Assembly (NCBI RefSeq): GCF_003129905.1
Contig: NZ_QFFM01000006.1
Coordinates: forward strand, 1-64,000
From: Bifidobacterium callitrichidarum
GTDB taxonomy: Bacteria > Actinomycetota > Actinomycetes > Actinomycetales > Bifidobacteriaceae
DNA length: 64,000 nt
Direction: 5' to 3'
The notes under the pieces are model-generated. The model did no database searches and was not told the origin of the DNA. It was given only the letters and a program-made list of their open reading frames with translations. Position numbers and translations under genes: made by a program. Of this stretch, positions 35,157 through 44,242 are shown in pieces; positions within the stretch are counted from its first letter, which is position 1; each line of letters opens with the position of its first letter.

Positions 35157-36785
35157 GTGGAGCAGTACGGCCTGGTTGAAATCGAACTGAATGGCACCGC
35201 GGACGGCAACCCGTATGTGGAGGTCGAACTGTCCGCCACTTTCACTCATATCGAGACTGGCCGCACGGTGCGGGTAGGCGGTTTCTACCGGGGTGAAGGC
35301 CGCTACGCCGTGCGTTTCATGCCGGAATCGACCGGCGAATGGACCTATGCGACGGCCAGCAACGATTCCGCGCTTGACGGCATCACTGGCACGTTTGCCA
35401 CGAAACCGCCGTCGCTGACCAATCATGGGCCCGTGCGGTTGGCCCCCGACGTGCTGGACGGCGAGGCGGCGGCCGCGTACGGAACCGAACTGCCGTATCG
35501 TTTCTGCTATGCGGACGGCACCCCGTACCAGCCGTACGGCACCACCTGTTATGCGTGGACCAACCAAAGCCCGGACGTGCAGGAGCGGACATTGGCGACG
35601 CTTGCGCAGACACCGTTCAACAAAATCCGCATGTGCGTGTTCCCCAAGTTCTACGACTTCAACACCGCCGACCCAGTCATGTTCGCCTATGAAGGCTCGA
35701 TGGCTCACGGATTCGACCACACACGTTTCAACGAGCCGTTCTTCGCCAACCTCGACCGCCGCATCGCGCAGCTCGCCGAGCTCGGCATCGAAGCGGACAT
35801 CATCCTGCTGCACCCGTACGACAAGCCCGAATGGGGCTTCTCACGCATGTCCAAAGCCGATGACGAGCGCTACCTCGCCTACATGGCTCGCCGCTATGGC
35901 GCGTACCGCAACGTGTGGTGGTCGCTGGCCAACGAATACGACCTCATGCCATGGAAGGGCCGTGGCGATTGGCGCGATTACGCGCATGTGATCATGGCCA
36001 ACGATGCGTTCGGCCATTTGCGTTCCGTGCACAACTGCGTCACTCTGTACGACTGGGGCGAGGATTGGGTCACGCACTGCTCATACCAGCGTGTGGATGT
36101 GACCCGTACCACCGAACCGATCGCCGAATACCGCGAACGCTATGGTAAACCGGTCATCTGCGACGAGCCCGGCTACGAAGGCAACATCTACTGGGGCTGG
36201 GGCAATCTGCCCGGCACCGAACTCATGCGACGCTTCTGGGAAGGCGCGATGCGCGGCGGCTACGTGACCCACGGCGAGACGTATATCGATTGCGGCCCGC
36301 AGATCTGGTGGGCGCACGGTGGCGAACTGCACGGCGAGGCACCGGAACGTATCGCGTTCATGCGGTCGATATTCGCCGAGGCGCCGCTCGATGCTGCGCC
36401 GCTGGGCGCCGCGCTGCCGCTGGAGGCCGTGTGGCCGTCGGCGGCTGGGGATGCCGGTGTTGATGGAACCGTTGAGTCTTCTGCCGAGACCGCTGAGTCT
36501 GCCCACCTCGATGCGCCAACTCCCATCACCCCGGCGCAGGAAAAGGCCATGCAGTACTGGGATGTGCCCGTGCTGCGTTCCGGCCTCGACTGGCAGCTCG
36601 TGTACTTCGGCTGGTACCGGCCCGCCTGGCGCGATTTCTCGCTACCTGCCGGTCGTCGATACGCGGTCGATGTGATCGACACCTGGAACATGACCGTCGA
36701 GACGCTGCCCGGCATCCACGAACGTACCGTGCGCGTGCCCCTCGGTCGCCAATGGCTGGCCGTCCGCATTCGTCGCGTGGACTGA
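35157..36785 (+). CDS. Putative glycoside hydrolase with DUF5060/DUF4038-type architecture
   Basis: A 542-residue protein. Residues ~1-90 form an immunoglobulin-like domain (ATFTHIETGRTVRVGGFYRG, DUF5060-like). Residues ~110-400 form a (beta/alpha)8 barrel with GTTCYAWTNQSP and FNKIRMCVFPKFYDF. Clan-A-type acid pairs are visible: Glu260 in SLANEYDLMPW and Glu337 in VICDEPGYEGN. The C-terminal part (from QYWDVPVLR) is a small beta domain, after a ~60-residue low-complexity linker. I recognise no characterised close relative. The GTG at 35157 is chosen: TGGAG lies before it and the product then starts MEQYGLVEIELNG, the expected domain start. Cytoplasmic by lack of signal. Confidence 0.75.
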   Translation: MEQYGLVEIELNGTADGNPYVEVELSATFTHIETGRTVRVGGFYRGEGRYAVRFMPESTGEWTYATASNDSALDGITGTFATKPPSLTNHGPVRLAPDVLDGEAAAAYGTELPYRFCYADGTPYQPYGTTCYAWTNQSPDVQERTLATLAQTPFNKIRMCVFPKFYDFNTADPVMFAYEGSMAHGFDHTRFNEPFFANLDRRIAQLAELGIEADIILLHPYDKPEWGFSRMSKADDERYLAYMARRYGAYRNVWWSLANEYDLMPWKGRGDWRDYAHVIMANDAFGHLRSVHNCVTLYDWGEDWVTHCSYQRVDVTRTTEPIAEYRERYGKPVICDEPGYEGNIYWGWGNLPGTELMRRFWEGAMRGGYVTHGETYIDCGPQIWWAHGGELHGEAPERIAFMRSIFAEAPLDAAPLGAALPLEAVWPSAAGDAGVDGTVESSAETAESAHLDAPTPITPAQEKAMQYWDVPVLRSGLDWQLVYFGWYRPAWRDFSLPAGRRYAVDVIDTWNMTVETLPGIHERTVRVPLGRQWLAVRIRRVD

Positions 36786-36830
36786 CCGTGGCGGCGAGCG
36801 GCACGGCGGACGGGGTGTGCGGCTTGGGGC

Positions 36831-37892
36831 CTATGCCAATGTGGCGGTCGGCCGTGTCCATGGACGCCGGATGAACACGACCGCGGTTGTGACGGTCAGC
36901 CCGCAGGCCAAGGCGGTCTCGCCGAGCTGTAGCCACTGGGCCCATGCCGGGATGCGCCATCCGTTCTGCGCCAACACGTCCAGCGCATTGCGCAGGGCGG
37001 TCGCGGTGATGATCGTCGGAAACGTGAACGCCGCCCATGCGGGGGAAGCGGGCGTCGCGAGCATCCAGGGCAGCAGCACGGCGACGAACGCGAACAGCAA
37101 CTGCGCGCAGGCGACCAGCGTCAGCATGAACGAGGGGGAGTGCCGCGGACACGTCGAGGCGTAGGACGCGACAAGCAGGCTGATCGGGGCCGTGTAGATT
37201 GTCATCGTCGGCCGGATGGCGGGCGGCAGGCCGAGCCATGCGATGCGGGTGGAGATCAGTATCAGCATCACAACGTCGATGATGAATCCCATGTGGAAGA
37301 CCGTGCGCCCGGCCCATGCGAGGCCGACCGTACTGGAGTTGACTGCCGCCACCAGAACGCCCACGAACCCGACCAGCCATGCCGGACAGACGTTCTCGAG
37401 CTGGAACTCATGCAGGATGAACCTCCACAGCAGGTACCCCATCAGCATCGCGATGACCGTGGTGCCGAGCCACCACAGGATGCGCGCACCCAGCATTCCC
37501 GCATGTCCGAACCGGACCAGATACGTTCCCAGAACGATCAGCGCCATCGGCATCGTCGTCGCCAGCGGCGCAATCGTTGGATCGCGGTAATCGACGGCAA
37601 GGCCGCGGCGGATGCGCGGATTCCGGATGGCGCGTAGGTGACGCTCCAATACGGGAATCAGGAACGCGAGCCCGAATCCGGCGCATGCGATGTGCGACGG
37701 CATCCACCATGATTCAGGCAGCATCGCCGCCAAGAGATTGCCCAGCGAGAATATCGCCAGGGCGAGCCCGGCCTGTGGAATGGGCGCGGCGCTGGTCTGC
37801 GGCGGTCGGAAAAAGAGCTTGGCGGACGGGGTGCTGGGCTGTGTGTCCGCGGCGTGCTGGAACCACGGTGTATTGTTGCGGCATCGGAACAT
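36831..37892 (-). CDS. TDT-family (TehA/SLAC1-like) transporter
   Basis: A 353-residue membrane protein with about ten hydrophobic segments, for example IPQAGLALAIFSLGNLLAAML near residue 40 and IAPLATTMPMALIVLGTYL near 107. This matches the tellurite-resistance/dicarboxylate transporter group, which moves anions such as sulfite or dicarboxylates. It converges on the DUF5060-type gene and is divergent from the SGNH hydrolase. The start region overlaps sequence upstream of SGNH; internal ATG starts are possible. No direct metabolic link with the hydrolases is evident. Confidence 0.78.
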   Translation of the reverse strand: MFRCRNNTPWFQHAADTQPSTPSAKLFFRPPQTSAAPIPQAGLALAIFSLGNLLAAMLPESWWMPSHIACAGFGLAFLIPVLERHLRAIRNPRIRRGLAVDYRDPTIAPLATTMPMALIVLGTYLVRFGHAGMLGARILWWLGTTVIAMLMGYLLWRFILHEFQLENVCPAWLVGFVGVLVAAVNSSTVGLAWAGRTVFHMGFIIDVVMLILISTRIAWLGLPPAIRPTMTIYTAPISLLVASYASTCPRHSPSFMLTLVACAQLLFAFVAVLLPWMLATPASPAWAAFTFPTIITATALRNALDVLAQNGWRIPAWAQWLQLGETALACGLTVTTAVVFIRRPWTRPTATLA

Positions 37893-37904
37893 GCAGCATA
37901 TAGT

Positions 37905-37918
37905 AGTAAGTACTTACT
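37905..37918. promoter_or_regulatory. AGTAAGT-type operator before SGNH hydrolase
   Basis: AGTAAGTACTTACT is a perfect 14-bp palindrome about 60 bp before the SGNH start and just upstream of the TDT gene start. Related sites lie at 40095-40110, 40956-40971 and 40991-41004, flanking a TetR gene. Confidence 0.7.
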
Positions 37919-37977
37919 TACTTTTCAACATGTCGAATCGAGCCGAAAAGCCCGCCATCGCAAAGGAGCCTACGGAT

Positions 37978-38628
37978 ATGGATCTCAAGCAATACTTCGC
38001 ACTGGAGAAACGGCAGAAGATCGAGCAGTTCCGCCGTCTGAACCGATTCGCCAAGAAGGGGCAGATCGTGTTCGCCGGCTCGTCGCTCGCGGAGCAGTTC
38101 CCGCTCAACGAGCTCATGCTTGACCGCGGCATCACAACCGTCATGTACAACCGCGGCGTCGGCGGGTTCACTACGCAGGAATTCGTCGACAACCTGGATG
38201 TGCTGGTGCTCGACCTTGAGCCGCGCAAGCTCTTCATCAACATCGGCACGAACGATCTGAACGGGGCCGATTTCGATATCGATGCCTTCGCCTCCCGGTA
38301 CGACGGCATCGTTGGGGCCATTCAAGACGCTCTACCGCTCACCGCGATATATATGATGGCCTACTATCCGGTCAGCGAGGCGATGCTGGCGGCGAATGGT
38401 TCGTGCGGTGCGGGATTCGCGCACCGCACGAACGCGCGCATCGATGAAGCCAACGTCCGTGTGCGCGCGATTGCGGATGCGCGCGGGGCCGGTTATATCG
38501 ACGTGACTGCCGGACTGCGTGATGATGCAGGCGCTCTTAAGGCTGAATCCAGCAAGGAGGGGCTGCATTTCTATGCCGATGGTTATGCGGCCATCTTCGA
38601 CAACCTCATGCGCTATGCGCTCGATTGA
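37978..38628 (+). CDS. SGNH/GDSL-type hydrolase (esterase)
   Basis: A 216-residue cytoplasmic hydrolase. Block I reads FAGSSLAEQF with nucleophile Ser36 (GSSL in place of GDSL); block II gives RGVGG; block III is INIGTNDL; block V is GLHFYADGY containing the catalytic Asp/His pair. These enzymes de-esterify acylated sugars or lipids. AAAGGAG precedes the ATG at 37978. A palindrome of the AGTAAGT family upstream places it in the same control circuit as the MFS genes at 39992 and 41085. Confidence 0.87.
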   Translation: MDLKQYFALEKRQKIEQFRRLNRFAKKGQIVFAGSSLAEQFPLNELMLDRGITTVMYNRGVGGFTTQEFVDNLDVLVLDLEPRKLFINIGTNDLNGADFDIDAFASRYDGIVGAIQDALPLTAIYMMAYYPVSEAMLAANGSCGAGFAHRTNARIDEANVRVRAIADARGAGYIDVTAGLRDDAGALKAESSKEGLHFYADGYAAIFDNLMRYALD

Positions 38629-38638
38629 TTGCGCCGCA

Positions 38639-38657
38639 GCCCATATTCCATATGGGC
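38639..38657. terminator. Hairpin between convergent SGNH and MFS pseudogene
   Basis: GCCCATAT-TCC-ATATGGGC, perfect 8-bp stem eleven bases after the SGNH stop; no T-run. Confidence 0.5.
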
Positions 38658-38749
38658 GTTGAATGCGTGTCCGTCAGGCGGGTCTCCCGGTCGGTGCCGG
38701 CTGGCGGACGTTTGCTGTGCGGACTGTGCCGTGAGTGCTTCGCTGCCTC

Positions 38750-39992
38750 TTATTCCGTAACGGTGTAGATGCGTATCGGGCGCAGGTGGTAGGCCATGCA
38801 GGCGGCGACGGATGCCAGCACATAGAGGCGAGGGCGCTGACGATCAGCGACGGCGCGTAGGAGCCGAGCAGGTCATAGATGGCACCGTGTGCGGTCAGTG
38901 CGATGGCGGAAGCCGACGATGTGAATATCGCGTATCGCGAGAAGATCAGACTATAACTGCGCGGGCCGAAGCATGTGCGGGCCAGCCATGCATGCTGACC
39001 AGCAGCAGCCCCTGTGCGATGCCGCCCAGCACGCCGAAGAACACGGAGGTCGTTGGGGTGTGCGCGAGCAGTAGGCCGATCCATCCGGTCACGCCGATCG
39101 CCGCATAGCCGGCGATGACGTAGTATGCGCGGAAGCCATCCAACAGCACACCGATGACGACCTTGCCGATGGCCGCGCCAAGCATGATACCGGTCACCAC
39201 GGTCGCGCCCTGCTGCAGTGTCATGCCTTGGGAGATTTCATAGCCGGAGATGTGCTGGATAAGTCCGGAATTGAATTGAAGCATAAAAGCGGCGGGGATG
39301 ATCAGTATGAACGAGCGACTGCGGAAGGCGTTTTTCGCGCTAAGGCCGGCGCGAAGTGGCGCGGATGCCTGTTGCCGTGCGAATGCGCCGTATGCGTGCT
39401 CGCCCTTGGCTGGATCGGGCCGGAAAGTCAGAAACGCCGCCGAGAACGGCAGGATGAGCAGGGCGATGGCCATGCCGGTGATGAAATAGGAACGTCGCCA
39501 GCCCCATGTGGTGATCATGGTGGAGACCACGGGATTGAAGATGGCTCCGCCGATGCCGCTCAATCCCAGCGCAATGCCGAGAACCGTGCCTTGCCTGGCC
39601 TGGAACCAGTTGGACAACAGTGCCGATGGGGCCAGATAGATCGCGATAGCATAGCCGGCGCCAAGGAAGGCGAAGGCCACGTAGAACTGCCAAATCGCGG
39701 TGAAGCGGGAACACAGCATGAACATTGCGGCGCACGTGGCGACCGCCAGCGAGAGTACGACGCGAGAATCGAAGCGGCTCAACAGCCGGCCTGCGAATAT
39801 GGAGGTGACGGCGGCCGTCGCGTATTCGATGGAGATGGGCAGCGCCACTTGCGCATGGGTGATGCCGAGTTCCTGGGTCAGTGTGGAGAAATACAGGCCG
39901 GGCGTGTTGATGACCAGACCGTAGCCGATGCAGGAGAGCATGCAGCAGCCTGCGAAGACCAGCCATGGTTTCCAGTGGCGAGCTGTCTTCAT
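38750..39992 (-). pseudogene. OFA-like MFS transporter, frameshifted
   Basis: Reading from 39992 (MKTARHWKPWLVFAGCC), the protein is a clear homologue of the intact MFS at 41085: both have GYGLVINTPGLYF/GFGLIVNTPGLYF and GIALGLSGIGG. Near 38987 a missing base breaks LLLVSMPW and the frame resumes as LARTCFGPRSYS...AIALTAHGAIYD. Near 38828 a second missing base breaks SALAL and the true C-terminus (YHLRPIRIYTVTE) lies in the third frame, ending at 38750. Two independent one-base deletions indicate a pseudogene, barring sequencing error. The start is uncertain; a GTG at 40086-40088 gives a longer reading. Confidence 0.8.
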
Positions 39993-40090
39993 GTGGTTTG
40001 CGTGTGGGGGAGTGAGAGTGTTGACGTATTCGGCTATCTCCCCGTCGTTTGATTGCTTGGCTTCCTGCGTCGGTCCTCCATTTTTCACAA

Positions 40091-40110
40091 GTAAGTAAGT
40101 AATTACTTAC
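40091..40110. promoter_or_regulatory. AGTAAGT-type operator before MFS pseudogene
   Basis: GTAAGTAATTACTTAC (40095-40110) is a perfect 16-bp palindrome with an extra GTAAGTAAG overlap on its left. It is ~100 bp before the MFS pseudogene start. Confidence 0.7.
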
Positions 40111-40201
40111 CATATTCTTATGTATAGAAAACCGGTAATGAGGGGCCGCCAATCGGACTGTAAATGTTAGCTGTCTGGTTGATTCTGACTGGCCGCTAGG
40201 T

Positions 40202-40819
40202 CTAGCGGTAGCCTTCCCAGTGGGGGAGCGGGAAGAGGATGTCCTCATATTCGGCCCAGCATGCGAGATAGTCAATGCTCGGTTCTCCGAGCCAGCGCAT
40301 CTGCAATCCCTCCATGGCCGAGCCGATGCACATTGAAAGCATGCCGATTTTATGCGGGGTGTCGTATTCGGGCGGCAGTTTCCAGGGGTAGTGGGAGATC
40401 AGCGCGCGCATGCGGTTACCGCGTTGCGCGAAATATTCGTGCGCCGGATGGTTGAGGTCGATGGCCTCGGCTCGTAGGACCAGATACAGCTGTGTCAGCT
40501 GGGGGCGTTGCAGGTTGTATCGGGCGATTTGGCGGTAGTACTCGGGCATGAGTAGAGGGGATTGTTCGCGCTGTTGATCGGTGAGCGTGAGCTTGCTGCC
40601 GATGTACCCTCTGTCGGCCTCGTTGGTGTCGTCGTATCGTTGCAGCACCAGTGTCAGCAGACCGTTCTTGTTTTTTACGTATTTCAGAAGTCCGGCTTGG
40701 GTGATGCCCACGCGGTCGGCCACTTCCTGAATGGTCATACCGTAATATCCACGTTCGGCCACCACCTGAGTGGCGGCTTCTGCGATTTCCAGTAAGCGTG
40801 CTTCGCCGCGTGCGCCCAT
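40202..40819 (-). CDS. TetR-family regulator (fourth of five)
   Basis: A 205-residue regulator with helix-turn-helix EIAEAATQVVAERGYYGMTI and VADRVGITQAGLLKYVKNKN, and the C-terminal FPLPHWEGYR signature shared with three other TetR proteins here. The ATG at 40819 is chosen: the TetR domain starts there and GAGAAAGGGC precedes it; the reading frame is open to 40954. AGTAAGT palindromes lie on both sides (40091 and 40956-41004), so it is the best candidate to control both MFS genes, the SGNH hydrolase and its own promoter. Confidence 0.88.
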   Translation of the reverse strand: MGARGEARLLEIAEAATQVVAERGYYGMTIQEVADRVGITQAGLLKYVKNKNGLLTLVLQRYDDTNEADRGYIGSKLTLTDQQREQSPLLMPEYYRQIARYNLQRPQLTQLYLVLRAEAIDLNHPAHEYFAQRGNRMRALISHYPWKLPPEYDTPHKIGMLSMCIGSAMEGLQMRWLGEPSIDYLACWAEYEDILFPLPHWEGYR

Positions 40820-40955
40820 TCGGTTTTGCCCTTTCTCGATGTTTCTGCCGCGTATCGCGGGAATGGCCGGCTTTTGCGGCCGTGTGCTCGGACTCTCTGT
40901 GCCGATTGTACGACCAGGGGCATGTTTTATGGGCGTGTCGTGCCCTTGACACAAG

Positions 40956-41004
40956 AGTAAGTAAGTAGTAACTTAACGTATATCACAAAAAGTAAGTGCT
41001 TACT
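40956..41004. promoter_or_regulatory. Paired AGTAAGT-type operators before MFS gene
   Basis: AGTAAGTAAGTAG (40956-40968) and the near-palindrome AGTAAGTGCTTACT (40991-41004) are separated by about 22 bp. TTGACA at 40947-40952 may be the -35 box of the MFS promoter, so binding would block RNA polymerase. Confidence 0.65.
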
Positions 41005-41084
41005 TACTAACTGATGCGGTGACTTTGCAATGTAGGAAGCCGCCGGTGGCAAACAATTCACATCACACGAACATGGAGGTTCGG

Positions 41085-42344
41085 ATGTCAGCCAATAAGT
41101 CTTCGGCCCGCTCATGGTGGGTCTTCATCGGATGCTGCGTGCTGTCCCTGGTCGGATTCGGCCTGATCGTTAACACGCCCGGTCTGTACTTCACCACGCT
41201 TGGCGAGGTTCTGAACGTCTCGCGTACTCAGGTTGCGTTGGCTTCGTCCATCATGGCCTTCGCCGCGCTGCCGTCCATGCTGGTCGCCGGCAAGGTCATG
41301 AAGCTCGTGGACGCACGTATCCTCATCAGCGTGTGCGTCATTGGCGTGGCCGCTCTGTTCTTCATCCAGTCGTTCTTCAACGCCGTCTGGCAGTTCTATG
41401 TCTCCTTCGCGTTGATGGGCATCCTCTACGTTATCCCGATCACGCTCGCCCCCAGCGTGCTGCTTGCCAACTGGTTCGAGGCCAAGCTTGGTACCGTGAT
41501 GGGCATCGCGCTCGGTTTGTCCGGCATCGGCGGCACCATCTTCAACCCGGTCGTCTCCTGGTTCATCACCAACCTTGGCTGGCAGAACTCCTACCGCATC
41601 ACTGCGGTCATCCTGCTGGTGTGCATCCTGCCGTTCTCTCTGTTCGTCTTCAAGTTCCGTCCTGACGAATCCAAGGGCGAATACGCTTACGGACACGTCG
41701 AAGGCAAGGTCGAGAACGCAGGTAAGGACAATGCCGAGCTGCCGGGTCTCGCCGCTAAGCAGGCCTTCCGTACCCCGACCTTCATCCTGTTCGCCGTTGT
41801 CGGTATCCTGCTGCAGATCGTGGCTGCCGTGGTCCAGCACATCTCCGCCCATGAGATCTCTCAGGGTCTGACCCTCGAACAGGGCGCGCTCGTCGTCTCT
41901 GGCATCATGCTTGGCGCCGCGGCCGGCAAGGCCAGCATCGGCATCCTGCTCGATTACCTCAAGCCTGAGCTCGCCATCGTCATCTACTCCCTCATCGGCC
42001 TGTCCGGCTGGGGTCTCATGGCTGTCGCCACCACACCTACTCCGGCCATTGCCGCCGGCTTTATGGCTGGCATCGGCCAGGGCGTCGTGCTCGTGGCTCT
42101 GCCTTGGTTCATCCGCCAGTCCTTCGGTCAGCGTGACTACAGCGAAATCCTGTCCATCAACGGCATGATTGCCGGCATCGCCTCCGCCATCGCCGTCACC
42201 GCGCACGGTGCCGTGTTCGATGCCACCGGCTCCTACGTGCCGTCTCTGTTCGGTAACGTGGCCCTGTACGTCGTCGCCGCCATCTGCATGATCATCGGCT
42301 TCCGTATGCGCCCGTTCAAGGCGGTTGCCAAGTCCGGCAAGTGA
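41085..42344 (+). CDS. MFS transporter (OFA-like)
   Basis: A 419-residue permease with twelve membrane segments (SWWVFIGCCVLSLVGFGLIV first). It is the intact paralogue of the pseudogene at 38750-39992. The sequence PSVLLANWFEAKLGTVMGIALG and SWFITNLGWQNSYRIT are typical of OFA-type MFS carriers of small carboxylates or related compounds. GGAGG lies six bases before the ATG at 41085. It is followed, after a terminator, by two hydrolase genes, which suggests uptake of an ester or its acid product. Confidence 0.88.
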   Translation: MSANKSSARSWWVFIGCCVLSLVGFGLIVNTPGLYFTTLGEVLNVSRTQVALASSIMAFAALPSMLVAGKVMKLVDARILISVCVIGVAALFFIQSFFNAVWQFYVSFALMGILYVIPITLAPSVLLANWFEAKLGTVMGIALGLSGIGGTIFNPVVSWFITNLGWQNSYRITAVILLVCILPFSLFVFKFRPDESKGEYAYGHVEGKVENAGKDNAELPGLAAKQAFRTPTFILFAVVGILLQIVAAVVQHISAHEISQGLTLEQGALVVSGIMLGAAAGKASIGILLDYLKPELAIVIYSLIGLSGWGLMAVATTPTPAIAAGFMAGIGQGVVLVALPWFIRQSFGQRDYSEILSINGMIAGIASAIAVTAHGAVFDATGSYVPSLFGNVALYVVAAICMIIGFRMRPFKAVAKSGK

Positions 42345-42365
42345 TTACAGACCGATGACCTCGCT

Positions 42366-42411
42366 CCGCGCGGCCACATCATTCCTCCTCAGGTGGCTGC
42401 GCGGTTGTTTT
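42366..42411 (+). terminator. Intrinsic terminator of the MFS gene
   Basis: CCGCGCGGCCAC (42366-42377) pairs, with one wobble, with GTGGCTGCGCGG (42393-42404), followed by TTGTTTT. Confidence 0.8.
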
Positions 42412-42502
42412 CCTTCCCTCTTCGTTTTCCTCTCTATCCATTGACGCTGGCCGGCACCGTGCATCGACGCACATGTGCCGTATAAGTACTAAGGAGTATC
42501 CC

Positions 42503-44182
42503 ATGAGCGACATCGACGATTTTCTGACCCGCTATCTCAACAACATCACCAATCAATACGAATCCTCCCGTTTCAAGCCCGAATGCGAGCCCGGCGAACG
42601 CGAGACCACGAAGGTCGCCTGCCGCGACGGCGTGGAACTGACCGTCGATATCTTCAAACCCGCCACACCCGGCCCGTGGCCCACCATCGTGGTCCGCTGC
42701 CCCTACCCGCAACAGGTCGAGCTGTGGAAACTGCACGGCGAACAGCTCAACCGTCGTGGCTACGCGATGGTATGCGAATGGTGTCGCGGCACCTACACCT
42801 CCGGCGGTACGTGGGAGCCGAACGTCAACGAACGCAACGACGGCGCCGACCTGCTCGCCTGGTGCGAACAGCAGGACTGGATTGACGTAATCGGCCTGTG
42901 GGGCACCTCATACCTGTCCCTGACCTGCTGGACCGTGGCCGACATCACCACCTCGAAGGTCGCTTCCATCTGCGCCAACCACTACGGCACCGACCGCTTC
43001 TCCTCCGCCTATCAGAAGGGCTCGTTCCGCTGCGACGTGCTCACTGCCTGGGCCATGCAGAACGCCGGCCATCCCGTCTCCGCCGATTACCTCGAATCCG
43101 CGCGACACCTGCCGCAGATGACCGTGGATGAGGACATGTGGGGCGGTCGTCTCGACTGGTACCGCGATTGGATCAGCCACCCCAAGGGAACCGATTCCTA
43201 TTGGGATGAGGGCTTCTGGGGCTTGCTCAAGCAGATTCCAAGTCGCGTCAAGGTGCCAATGTTCATCCACGAAGGCTGGTTCGACCATCACCTTGGCAGC
43301 GCCCTGACCGGCTATGCTGCGCTCAACGAGGACATCAAGAAACACTCCTGGCTGCGTATCGGCTGCTGGAACCACTACTTCCTCAACCCGCTGGAGGGCC
43401 TGGAGCCCGAGAACCTGGACGCCACCGAAGTGCCCGCCGCGCTCGAATGGTTCGACCTGACGCTCAAGCAGAAGAAGACCCCGGAGCGCAAGGTGGAATA
43501 CTACGAGGTCGGTGACGACTCCTGGCACACCTCCACCTCTTGGCCGCTGCCCGCCGAGGACACCAAGCAGGTCAAGCTGTATCTGGCTGAAAACGGTTCT
43601 CTGGCCGGTGTCGCTGCGCAGTCCGCGTCGAGCGTCGAGTACGACTACGATCCCGAGAATCCCGTCATGACCCGCGGCGGCGAAGCGTTGCTGACCACCA
43701 TGAACGAGATCGGCGCACGCATCCAACCCGAACCCGGTTACCGAGACGATGTCATCACCTTCGAATCCGAGCCGCTGGAACACGATCTGCACATCCAAGG
43801 CGAAATCAGCGTGGATTTGTACGTCTCCTCCAGCGCGCCGGACACCGCTTTCACCGCCAAGCTCATGTGCGTGGACCCGGACGGTACCGCCCGCAACTAC
43901 CGCACCTCCATCACCACCATCGGTCTGGACACACCTGATGCCGCCCCATACACGCCTGGCGACGTGCGCCGCGTGACCATCGACATGTGGGACATCTGCT
44001 GGAAGGTGCCTGCGGGATCCCGCATCCGCTGCGACATCTCCTCCTCCGACTTCCCGCAGTACGCCGTGCACACCAATCATGCCGGCCTGTGGAGTGAGCA
44101 GACCGAGCCGCAGGTGGCGCATCAGACCATTCACATGGGCGCCGATGCCCCCTCCGCCATCGTGCTGCCGGTACGCGGCTGA
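42503..44182 (+). CDS. CocE/NonD-family alpha/beta hydrolase
   Basis: A 559-residue enzyme with the X-Pro dipeptidyl-peptidase/cocaine-esterase fold. The nucleophile elbow is GLWGTSYLS (Ser136); Asp261 in HEGWFDHH and His291 in GCWNHYF complete the triad. VACRDGVELTVDIFKP and GTYTSGGTWEP are family hallmarks, and the C-terminal jelly-roll (DLHIQGEISVDLYVSSSAPD) is present. It could hydrolyse acyl esters or amides. AAGGAG precedes the ATG at 42503. A 60-bp gap separates it from the next esterase, so both are probably one transcript. Confidence 0.87.
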   Translation: MSDIDDFLTRYLNNITNQYESSRFKPECEPGERETTKVACRDGVELTVDIFKPATPGPWPTIVVRCPYPQQVELWKLHGEQLNRRGYAMVCEWCRGTYTSGGTWEPNVNERNDGADLLAWCEQQDWIDVIGLWGTSYLSLTCWTVADITTSKVASICANHYGTDRFSSAYQKGSFRCDVLTAWAMQNAGHPVSADYLESARHLPQMTVDEDMWGGRLDWYRDWISHPKGTDSYWDEGFWGLLKQIPSRVKVPMFIHEGWFDHHLGSALTGYAALNEDIKKHSWLRIGCWNHYFLNPLEGLEPENLDATEVPAALEWFDLTLKQKKTPERKVEYYEVGDDSWHTSTSWPLPAEDTKQVKLYLAENGSLAGVAAQSASSVEYDYDPENPVMTRGGEALLTTMNEIGARIQPEPGYRDDVITFESEPLEHDLHIQGEISVDLYVSSSAPDTAFTAKLMCVDPDGTARNYRTSITTIGLDTPDAAPYTPGDVRRVTIDMWDICWKVPAGSRIRCDISSSDFPQYAVHTNHAGLWSEQTEPQVAHQTIHMGADAPSAIVLPVRG

Positions 44183-44242
44183 GCTGCGGGCAACAACGAA
44201 TAAGTAATCTGAATTTCAATACAAGAAAAGGAAACGAACATC

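Noticed and set aside
40820..40954. Longer start for the fourth TetR gene
   Set aside because: The extra 45 residues are Pro/Arg/Thr-rich and overlap the operator region; the ATG at 40819 fits the family start.
31953..41004. AGTAAGTAAG stretches as simple microsatellites
   Set aside because: They occur only at promoter positions of functionally related genes and form true inverted repeats, so an operator reading is better.
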